From Planctomycetes bacterium RBG_16_43_13 (GTDB taxonomy: Bacteria; Planctomycetota; MHYJ01), in assembly GCA_001828445.1 (NCBI GenBank), contig MHYJ01000152.1, forward strand, positions 1 to 22,476: 22,476 nucleotides of DNA, in the 5' to 3' direction. Positions 10,501 to 16,700 of the stretch are shown here, piece after piece (within the stretch, counting starts at the first letter, position 1; the number at the start of each line of letters is the position of its first letter). The position numbers and the translations under genes are program-made. Under the pieces are notes generated by a model, which was not told the DNA's origin, did no database searches, and saw only the letters and a list, made by a program, of their open reading frames with translations.

Positions 10501-10784
10501 TGGCCAATCCATACGTTGAGCTGTATTCCGGCCAGACAATGATTGCCACGAATGACAACTGGCAGACCCCAATAGCACAGTGCAATGCGCCAGCAGTATC
10601 CTGCGGCACCCCGCAAGACATACAGGCAACAGGAAAAGACGCATGCTCAGTGGCAACCACAGGCTGCAGTCAGGATGCAGCGATACTCGTTACTCTTCCT
10701 CCAGGGGCCTATACAGCCATTGTTAGGGGAGTTAGTGGCGGTACCGGGGTAGGGCTGGTTGGCATTGATGAGATCGGTCCATAG
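7503..10784 (+). CDS. Secreted subtilisin-like serine protease (S8) with Ig-like, Ca-binding, Kazal-like and Cys4 modules
   Basis: A 1093-residue protein. Residues 1-22 are a signal peptide (cleavage near V-Y-A-Q-A). Residues 25-118 resemble an inhibitor I9-type propeptide. The S8 catalytic domain spans about 128-415 with Asp154 (A-V-L-D-S-G-V-D), His206 (H-G-T-H-V-T-G), oxyanion Asn310 (A-S-G-N-D-G) and Ser373 (G-T-S-M-A-S-P), so all catalytic residues are present. It is followed by a putative Ig domain of He_PIG type (about 547-628), a MopE-like motif at 631-646 (E-I-C-D-G-I-D-N-N), a thrombospondin-3-like acidic stretch (650-697), a Kazal-like six-Cys segment (about 700-740), an EF-hand/TSP3-like stretch (742-790), and two Cys4 modules (805-1093). 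Likely an exported, Ca-stabilised protease that processes surface or external proteins. The substrate is unknown. No Shine-Dalgarno is visible; the gene lies 51 bases after gene 2. Confidence 0.95.
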   Translation: MKKFLMLVIVLALLDARIVYAQAMEKVGQEVIDALQTTGEVNVVIKLADPASMRVPHPDLLISRNAIADLQQGVLSALIPSDFRVKHKYKYVSALSGKATLAGLTKLSADPNVVKIDLDVGGTVWLQDSVPLIRANEWHTAGVMGSNTVVAVLDSGVDTDHADLAGDLIHQECFLDTDGDIDGNGGCPNGSDRQTGAGAAEDDHGHGTHVTGIITSDGTISSAGVAPGAKIVSIKIVSSSGNFYYISELVAALDFIINNSPDVKVINMSLGSFTLFNGDCDNSTAYNMAIAAVINTLRTNGVIAFAASGNDGSGAGMSSPACLSNVVSVGATYKSDSVASFTNSNASLDVMAPGVAIDSTYLSNGTLTASGTSMASPHTAGCAALLIDAGVAVTPDEIETRLQTSSVMVTDPSNGLTFPRIRCHNHPPALSYSVESGYGNDGLNPNSGTASDAFSYKVIYTDADNDPPDYIKLHINGNTTGVGMTLETSSSDQSLRDGNYANGEQFIYTTSHSIGVHEYYITTSDWLDTARLPLIGTLSGPTVNNLTITTTSLPSGTAGLVYSAALSASGGIPPYTWDIPSGLPQGLTFNTSTGEISGTPSLDGTYNFTTYVTDTNPDTYFKGLTITVLPEICDGIDNNNNGQIDEGSINTDGDSQADCVDADDDNDGYTDGADNCALTFNADQANTDGDGVGDACDFDCTPGDVCSPLSDPVCGVDFITYTNSCEASVACAEIAYSGACNADQDADGLPDGWESRYALNPADAAGNNGASGDPDGDGYTNLQEYQGGSNPQYSTSVPTMNQPKLANISTRGPVQTGDSVMIGGFIINGTAPRSVLIRGFGPTLTDWGVTGAMSNPYIELYSGQTLIATNDNWQTPIAQCDVPAVSCGTPQDIQATGKDACSVATTGCSQDAAILVTLPPGAYTAVMRGVGGGTGVGLIGVDDNDTSILSKIVNISTRGPVLTGDSVMIGGFIVGGSSSKTVLIRGFGPTLSDWGVSGAMANPYVELYSGQTMIATNDNWQTPIAQCNAPAVSCGTPQDIQATGKDACSVATTGCSQDAAILVTLPPGAYTAIVRGVSGGTGVGLVGIDEIGP
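9915..10781 (+). repeat. Tandem pair of Cys4 C-terminal modules, protease gene
   Basis: Copies start at 9915 and 10356 (protein residues 805 and 952). The four cysteines of copy 1 are residues 880, 887, 901 and 908. The first copy carries the A-P-R-S-V-L-I-R-G-F variant and the second the [11 protein letters not shown] variant, which are also found in this order in gene 7 (13715-18601). Confidence 0.9.
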
Positions 10785-10849
10785 CTCCTTATAGAACCAC
10801 CTTGCGCACAGTTCCCTGAGGGGACGTATCCTCACCGCGAAAAAAGAAA

Positions 10850-10877
10850 TTGATACTTTCCTTTTTCATGGTAAAAT
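10850..10877 (+). promoter_or_regulatory. Sigma70-type promoter of the ATPase gene, near-leaderless
   Basis: TTGATA (10850-10855) and TAAAAT (10872-10877) are separated by 16 bases. Start of transcription would fall about 7 bases after the -10 box, only 2-3 bases before the ATG at 10887. That leaves no room for a Shine-Dalgarno site, so the transcript would be almost leaderless. Confidence 0.6.
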
Positions 10878-10886
10878 GACCATGCC

Positions 10887-12044
10887 ATGATTGAACGCAC
10901 CGGCTTATTGTACAGTGTACGCTCAGCCCTGAAACGGAGCAGGATCGTCATGCTGATCGGGCCGCGTCAGTGCGGAAAGACTACCCTTTCCCGGGATCTT
11001 GCGGAACCCGATTCCCTGAACTACTTTGATCTTGAAGATCCAACCGGCCTGGCCCGGCTTGATGAACCTATGACAGCCCTGCGTCACCTGAAGGGATTGG
11101 TCGTCATTGATGAGATACAGAGGAGACCGGAGTTATTCCCGGTACTACGTGTCCTGGCAGACCGGAAACCTCTCCCTTCCCGTTTTCTCATCCTCGGCAG
11201 CGCCTCACGGGACTTGCTGAGACAATCGTCGGAGTCATTGGCCGGCCGTGTTGAGACGATCACGATGGGCGGTTTTAGTCTGTCCGAGGTAGGTCCGTCA
11301 ATCCTGAGACGACATTGGCTTAGGGGTGGTTTCCCACGCTCGTTCCTTGCCCGCACTGAGTTGGACAGCCTGGCCTGGCGAAAGAATTTCATACAGACAT
11401 TCGTTGAACGTGACCTGCCTCAATGGGGCAAAGGGATTCCTGCACCGGCCCTCCTGAGTTTCTGGACAATGCTGGCGCATTACCATGGTCAGACATGGAA
11501 CGCTGCTGAGCCGGCCCGGTCACTGGGCCTCAGTGAACCCACTGTAAGACGCTATCTCGACATCCTGACGGGAGTGTTCATGATTCGACAGCTTCAGCCA
11601 TGGCATGCCAATCTGAAAAAAAGACAGGTCAAGGCCCCGAAAATATTCTTTCGGGATACAGGACTGTTACATCAGTTGTTAGGCATAAGGTCTGAGAAGG
11701 ACTTACTCAGCCACCCAAAGTGCGGGGCATCCTGGGAAGGCTATGTTATCGAAGAAATTCTTAAAGCAGCAGAGCCGGAAGAGGCATACTACTGGGCTAC
11801 TCACAGTGGAGCGGAGATTGATCTGGTGTTAATAAAAAACGGACGAATGTATGGTGTAGAGTGTAAAAGAATGGACGCTCCAGCATTGACACCTTCAATG
11901 AGAAATGCCCTTGAGGATTTGAATCTTAAGCAAATAGCAGTCGTCTATCCGGGAACAAAGCGGTATCCGCTGGGAAAGGCCATTCATGTAGTTCCTTTAG
12001 AGGCGGTGGCAGAGGGGATGAAGGGGCTATTTCCCACAAAGTGA
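10887..12044 (+). CDS. ATP-binding protein of the AAA_14/DUF4143 family
   Basis: A 385-residue protein of normal family length. Walker A is at 25-32 (GPRQCGKT), Walker B at 71-76 (LVVIDE), and a sensor-like G-S-A-S at 104-107. The middle and C-terminal part follows the DUF4143 pattern, with a winged-helix-like stretch (about 205-245) and a C-terminal PD-(D/E)xK-fold signature (G-A-E-I-D-L-V-L at 308-315, V-E-C-K at 324-327). Members are cytoplasmic predicted ATPases found scattered, often strain-variable, in bacteria and archaea; their cellular role is poorly known. It shares nothing with its secreted neighbours, has no signal peptide, uses its own promoter and seems somewhat richer in GC, so it may be an insertion into the surface-protein cluster. 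The start at 10887 fits the promoter; an ATG at 10882 is out of frame. Confidence 0.93.
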   Translation: MIERTGLLYSVRSALKRSRIVMLIGPRQCGKTTLSRDLAEPDSLNYFDLEDPTGLARLDEPMTALRHLKGLVVIDEIQRRPELFPVLRVLADRKPLPSRFLILGSASRDLLRQSSESLAGRVETITMGGFSLSEVGPSILRRHWLRGGFPRSFLARTELDSLAWRKNFIQTFVERDLPQWGKGIPAPALLSFWTMLAHYHGQTWNAAEPARSLGLSEPTVRRYLDILTGVFMIRQLQPWHANLKKRQVKAPKIFFRDTGLLHQLLGIRSEKDLLSHPKCGASWEGYVIEEILKAAEPEEAYYWATHSGAEIDLVLIKNGRMYGVECKRMDAPALTPSMRNALEDLNLKQIAVVYPGTKRYPLGKAIHVVPLEAVAEGMKGLFPTK

Positions 12045-12242
12045 GTTTGCTCAGATCCAATCGTTGCCTGTAGCGCCGGCCTTCTTGCGTTTGACACATA
12101 CCTCACCACTCCTGAAACCTCATTTAATCTGAAAGACTCGTCAGAAGACATAGATATGGCTGAGAACCTTATCTGCAGAAAGGGCACCACTGATAACGTG
12201 ATGCATAAACCTTTTTTGTCATGGTTTTTGGACTTTTCTTCA

Positions 12243-12275
12243 TCTTCATATTGTTATATTTACTACATATGAAGA
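12243..12275. repeat. 9-bp perfect inverted repeat
   Basis: TCTTCATAT (12243-12251) and ATATGAAGA (12267-12275) are exact reverse complements around a 15-base AT-rich loop. No T tract follows, so an operator or chance repeat is more likely than a terminator. Confidence 0.5.
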
Positions 12276-12299
12276 CGGTATGTCAAGAAATTGATCAGC

Positions 12300-12318
12300 T
12301 TGTCAGCCGAGGTGACAA
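12300..12318. repeat. Short hairpin sharing a 13-mer with the riboswitch
   Basis: TTGTCA and TGACAA pair perfectly around GCCGAGG. The 13 bases at 12306-12318 (GCCGAGGTGACAA) recur exactly at 12550-12562, at the 3' end of the riboswitch aptamer. Confidence 0.5.
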
Positions 12319-12395
12319 CAATTTATTGGATAGCAATCTGGGACAGTGGGCGTTTCTTTTTCCTCTCTAACGTTATACCAGATACCATATAAATT

Positions 12396-12416
12396 TCGAA
12401 TAAAATATCGAATAAA
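12396..12416. repeat. Direct repeat just upstream of the riboswitch promoter
   Basis: TCGAATAAA occurs at 12396-12404 and again at 12408-12416, a 12-base period, ending 5 bases before the -35 box. It could be an UP element or an activator site. Confidence 0.45.
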
Positions 12417-12421
12417 TTGTC

Positions 12422-12450
12422 TTGACATGCCAGTCAATAAGTTGTATAGA
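12422..12450 (+). promoter_or_regulatory. Sigma70-type promoter driving the riboswitch leader
   Basis: A consensus -35 TTGACA (12422-12427) lies 17 bases from TATAGA (12445-12450), which matches the -10 consensus at five of six positions. Transcription would start near 12457, about 10 bases before the first aptamer stem. Confidence 0.75.
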
Positions 12451-12467
12451 TTACGCATGTAATGAGC

Positions 12468-12559
12468 TTACCTTCTATCAAGGCAAACTGTCTGTGAGGG
12501 CAGGGCGCAAAGCTACGGGGCTTATAGTAAACATAAAGCAAGCCGGGCTGCCGAGGTGA
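12468..12559 (+). promoter_or_regulatory. Class I c-di-GMP riboswitch (GEMM-I)
   Basis: Conserved blocks of the class are present in order: GGCAAAC (12482-12488), a stem CTGTCT/GGGCAG capped by a GTGA GNRA tetraloop, GGCGCAAAGC, ACGGGGC with a second stem (GCTT/AAGC), then GCCGGGCTGCC. A closing P1 helix can be drawn between TTACCTT (12468-12474) and GAGGTGA (12553-12559), with two wobbles. The pattern resembles GEMM-I aptamers as I remember them from Geobacter-type bacteria. It lies just after a sigma70 promoter and overlaps a terminator, as expected of a transcriptional switch for the surface-protein genes at 12633 and 13715. The motif is assigned by eye, without a covariance search. Confidence 0.85.
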
Positions 12560-12606
12560 CAATGGTCTTAAGAGATTGTTGGCATTTTGGTGGTCCGGCT
12601 TTTTTT
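12541..12606 (+). terminator. Intrinsic terminator overlapping the riboswitch 3' half
   Basis: AGCCGGGCTGCC (12541-12552) pairs along all 12 positions (three G-U) with GGTGGTCCGGCT (12589-12600), followed by seven T residues. The 5' strand also belongs to the aptamer, so ligand-bound aptamer and terminator exclude each other. This predicts read-through when c-di-GMP is bound. Confidence 0.8.
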
Positions 12607-12632
12607 ATTCCAGTCACGAGGAGTGTGCATCC

Positions 12633-13665
12633 ATGAAATCATTTACATTTGTTGTTGCAGGACAATCTAATTTTCACACCAGCCTGGCCGGCAAATTGCA
12701 GTCAGTAAACATACCTCTTACACCTAAATACCTTTATGCACGAGTTTGCAAACTGCGGAAACACGCAACAGGGGTTTTGAGTATTCTGGCAGTCATTTTA
12801 TTAGCATTCTTTTTGTTTCCTTCCACTGCCTTTGCTGATTCAAAAATCGTCTTCTCCTCAGACTGTGACGGTAATTGGGAAATCTATGTAATGAACCCGG
12901 ATGGTACCAACCAGACACGGCTTACAAACAATAATACAGAGGACGCTCAACCTTCCTGGTCACCCGATGGGACAAAGATCGCTTATGAATCAAATCGCGA
13001 TGGTAACCCTGAAATTTACGTAATGAATACTGGCGGGGCTAACCAAGTTAGACTTACTAATAACACTGCCAGCGACAGTGAGCCGGCATGGTCGCCGGAT
13101 GGAAGTAAAATAGCTTTTCGTTCCTATCGAGACGGCAATAGCGAAGTCTATGTAATGAATGCTGACGGGACGAACCCTGTAAACCTGACAAATCACCCTG
13201 ACAATTCCGATGGTGAGGCTCGCTGGTCTCCCGATGGTACCAAGATTGCCTTTTCTTCGTGGCGAACCGGTGTTGACAGGAGACAGTGTGATGATCGGAG
13301 GCTTCATTGTGGTGGGTGGTATTTCATCAAAGACCGTGTTGATCAGAGGGTTTGGTCCGACCCTTTCAGACTTTGGAGTAACCGGAGCGCTGGCCGATCC
13401 GTATATTGAGCTATATTCCGGCCAGACGCTTATTGCAACGAATGACAACTGGCAGACAGCACAGTGTGATGTCCCGACAGTATACTGCGGTACACCGGAG
13501 GACATACAGGCTACAGGAAAGGACGCCTGCACAGTTGCAACAACAGGTTGCAGTCAGGAAGCCATACTCGTAACACTTCCTCCGGGGGCATATACAGCCA
13601 TTGTGAGAGGAGTTGGTGGAGTGACCGGGGTAGGACTGGTTGGTATTGATGAGATTGGACCATAA
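12633..13665 (+). pseudogene. TolB-like beta-propeller surface protein, broken and fused to a truncated Cys4 module
   Basis: The start at 12633 has a good Shine-Dalgarno (GAGGAG 12618-12623, 9-base spacing); an ATG at 12576 lies inside the terminator stem and is unlikely. A long basic leader and hydrophobic segment ending F-A-D-S form a signal peptide. Three complete and one partial TolB/PD40 blades follow (D-G-N-x-E-[IV]-Y-V-M-N, W-S-P-D-G-[TS]-K-I-A). At about 13263-13267 the blade sequence stops, and the C-terminal module continues in another frame, starting inside its first motif (E-P-V-L-T-G-D) and reaching the usual G-I-D-E-I-G-P end at 13665. In the original frame translation runs on with unrelated residues to 13409. 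The simplest explanation is a deletion that removed the remaining blades, the first module and the start of the second. A sequencing error alone would not explain the missing parts. Confidence 0.8.
13267..13662 (+). repeat. Single 5'-truncated Cys4 C-terminal module
   Basis: The copy lacks the opening L-x-N-I-S-T-R. It carries small in-frame indels (an extra residue near F-I-V-V-G-G, P-I lost after N-W-Q-T, one residue lost at C-S-Q-E-A). Its first 46 bases are identical to 18203-18248 in gene 13715-18601. Confidence 0.9.
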
Positions 13666-13714
13666 GAAAGCACGCTAATTTAAGAAAGTTTTTGTAACCC
13701 TAAGGAGGTGTGTC

Positions 13715-16700
13715 ATGCGACTCATTAATCGTTTTCGTTTTTCATGGAGTGCTGTGTTTGTCATCGTTCTGATTGCATCGTCCCTGAACATTTTCCCCAT
13801 CAACGATGTCTCGGGAAAAGAGATTACAGATACAGACAATGTAACGAGTACACGGGTTAATGAGGACTACGGCAAACTCCCGCTCTCCTTTATCCGGAAT
13901 GACGGACAGATAGATAAGCGGGTCATGTTTTATGAAAAGGGGAGTGGACATGCAACATTCTTTTCAAAAGAAGGGGTTTCCATATCTCTGAAAAACGATC
14001 TTGTAAAACTAACCTTTCTCAATGCCAATAAATCTCCTGAGATTGTCGCATTAAATCAGCAGTCCGGAAAGGTGAATTACTTCACAGGCAATAATCCGTC
14101 AAAGTGGAAGACAAACATCCCCACTTTCAGTTCTGTACTTTACAAGGAAGTCTACCCCGGCATTGACATAAAATTCTACGGGAACAATAGCCAGATGGAA
14201 TATGACATTATCGTTCAGCCAGGTGCAGACCCTGCAAAAGTCAATTTCTCCTATGATGGGATAAAGGATTTAAAGGTTACAGAGGGTGGAGACCTTGAAA
14301 TAGTCCTTAATCATGGGAGTATTATCCAGAAGAGTCCTGTAATTTATCAGGATATAGAGGGTGAGCGTGTTCCGGTAAAGGGAAGTTTCAAAATAGATAA
14401 ATCTTCTTATCGCTTCGAGCTTGCTTCATACCATAAAGACTTTCCACTTGTTATAGATCCTGTATTAATTTACTCGACCTATGTTGGAGGAAGTAATAAT
14501 GAAGAGATCAGAGACATTAAAGTAGACAGTTCCGGTAATGTGTATGTAACAGGTGATACATACTCAACAGACTTCCCTGTTGCATCTGCTATTTATGGGA
14601 CAAATGCCGGCTCGGCGGATGCCTTTGTTACCAAGATAGATGCCTCAGGTACAGCACTGATCTATTCTACATACATCGGTGGCAGTGCATATGAACGTGG
14701 GACCCGCCTCTTCGTTGATCCTTCAGGGAGTGTCTATGTTTCAGGGCAGACTGCCTCTACTGATTTTCCTACAGTCTCTCCAGTTCAGTCCACTAATAGC
14801 GGCGGAATGCACGATGCCTTTGTGGCTAAGATAGATGCATCAGGGAGTAGTCTCGCCTATTCCACATATCTTGGAGGAGGTGGAGATGACTTAAGCCGTG
14901 GAATCGCTGTAGATGCCGCAGGTGCTATATATGTGGCCGGCAGGACGTCATCAACAGATTTTCCGACCTTTGCTCCAATTCAGGGATATAATGGCGGGCT
15001 GTATGATGTCTTTGTAACCAAGTTGAATGCCTCAGGCAGCGCCTTTGTCTATTCAACATATGTCGGAGGTAGCAGCGACGATCGGGCCAGCTATCTTTCC
15101 TTAGATACTTCTGGAAATGCCTATATCACCGGTGAAACTTCTTCTGTAGACTATCCGACTGTTTCTGCAATACAGGGTGTGTATGGAGGGGGATTTTTAG
15201 ATGCCTTTGTTACAAAGGTCAATGCATCAGGCAGTGCACTTGTTTTTTCTACGTACATAGGAGGGAGTGGTCATGAATATGGTGGCGGTATCACCCTGGA
15301 TGCGGCAGGGGATATTTATATAGCAGGATTAACTGACTCCACCGACTTTCCTGTAGCCTCTCCTCTTCAGGGAAGTAATGCCGGATGGGATGATGTCTTT
15401 GTGACCAAGATGGATGCCTCCGGTAGTACTCTTGTGTATTCCACCTATCTTGGAGGAACCGGTAACGAGTACGGTAACAGAATTGCTGTAGATTCTGCCG
15501 GAGCGGCTTATATAACCGGAGGGACATTTTCAACTGACTTCCCCGCATTCCCATTTATCCGCTGGGCATGCGGCAGTTGTCCGACATATTCAGATGCCTT
15601 TGTCACGAAGATTAATCCCTCTGGCAGTGGCATTGACTATTACAGATATATCGGGGGAAGCGACAATGATGATGGCCGTGGCATAGCCGTTGATAGCGCC
15701 GGAAATGCCTACGTAGGAGGGGTGACCTATTCTCCGGATTTCCCGAGGGTTACTGCCCTCCAGAGCGGGTGTCCTGGTTGTCCCACAAATTCTCAGGGGT
15801 TTGTCACAAAGGTCTCTACTGCCAGTTCCGGAGATATAGACATAAGTCCAGCAATGGCTGATCAAGTGGGTACGAGTGTCGCCTTTGACGGTACAAACTA
15901 TCTGGTTGTCTGGGAGGATTACAGAAGTGGTGTCAGCGACATTTATGGAAGGCTCTTTACAACATCAGGTATCCCCGTGGGGGGTGAGTTTGTCATAAGT
16001 TCAACATTGTATGAAAAGATTGACACCAAGGTATATTTTGGAGGGGGATACTATCTGGTTGTCTGGGAGGATTATAGAAACGGTGATTCGGATGTCTATG
16101 GTCAGATCGTTTCAACATCAGGGACTTTAAGTGGTTCCGAATTTGCGATCAGTAATAACCCAGGTACTGAACAGTCCATGCCTGCCATAGGGTTTGACGG
16201 CACGAATTATTTGGTGGTTTGGGAGGATAACAGGTATGGGACTTTTGATATTTGGGGTCGGTTTATTACAACGTCAGGGACCTTAGCCGGTTCCAGATTC
16301 GCTATTAGTTCGGCCTCCGGCGATCAGTATCAGCCTCAGACCAAATTTGATGGCACAAGATACCTTGTTGTATGGCCGGAGGACCGCACAGGAACTATGG
16401 ATGTCTACGGGCAGTTTGTTTCCACTTCAGGCTCTCTGGCAGGGGGTGAGATTGCCGTAAGCACTGCAGTAAGCACGATGCCAGGAGGTCCGTACAGCAG
16501 GGTTCACCTCGACTTCGATGGAACGAATTATTTTGTGGTATGGACTGATTTCCGCAATGGTACAAGACAGGATATCTATGGGCAGAGGCTTACATCCGCA
16601 GGGGCCTTGTTAGGCACTGAGATTGCGATAAGCACGACAGATTCGCCTGCAAAAAGAACAAGGCAGGTATTATTCAATGGCTCAAACCGTTATTTAGTAA

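Larger units (their letters stand above)
12045..12420 (+). other. Gene-free spacer between the ATPase and the riboswitch promoter
   Basis: No convincing gene is present. It contains a 9-bp inverted repeat (12243-12275), a short hairpin (12300-12318) and AT-rich direct repeats (12396-12416), annotated separately. I see no strong intrinsic terminator for the ATPase gene: a weak AAACC/GGTTT stem near 12207-12229 is followed by only a short T tract. Confidence 0.6.

Noticed and set aside
10817..10834. TGAGG/CCTCA hairpin as terminator of the protease operon
   Set aside because: Only a 5-bp stem, followed by A-rich rather than T-rich sequence.
12269..12370. Short 33-codon open frame (MKTVCQEIDQL...)
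   Set aside because: No Shine-Dalgarno, no recognisable similarity, and it overlaps the 12243-12275 and 12300-12318 repeats.
12576..12632. Upstream ATG extension of the TolB-like gene
   Set aside because: It lies inside the terminator hairpin, lacks a Shine-Dalgarno and adds an odd N-terminus; the ATG at 12633 has GAGGAG at good spacing.
13255..13275. Programmed ribosomal frameshift joining the TolB blades to the module
   Set aside because: No slippery heptamer or stimulatory structure is evident, and parts of both domains are missing, which frameshifting would not explain.
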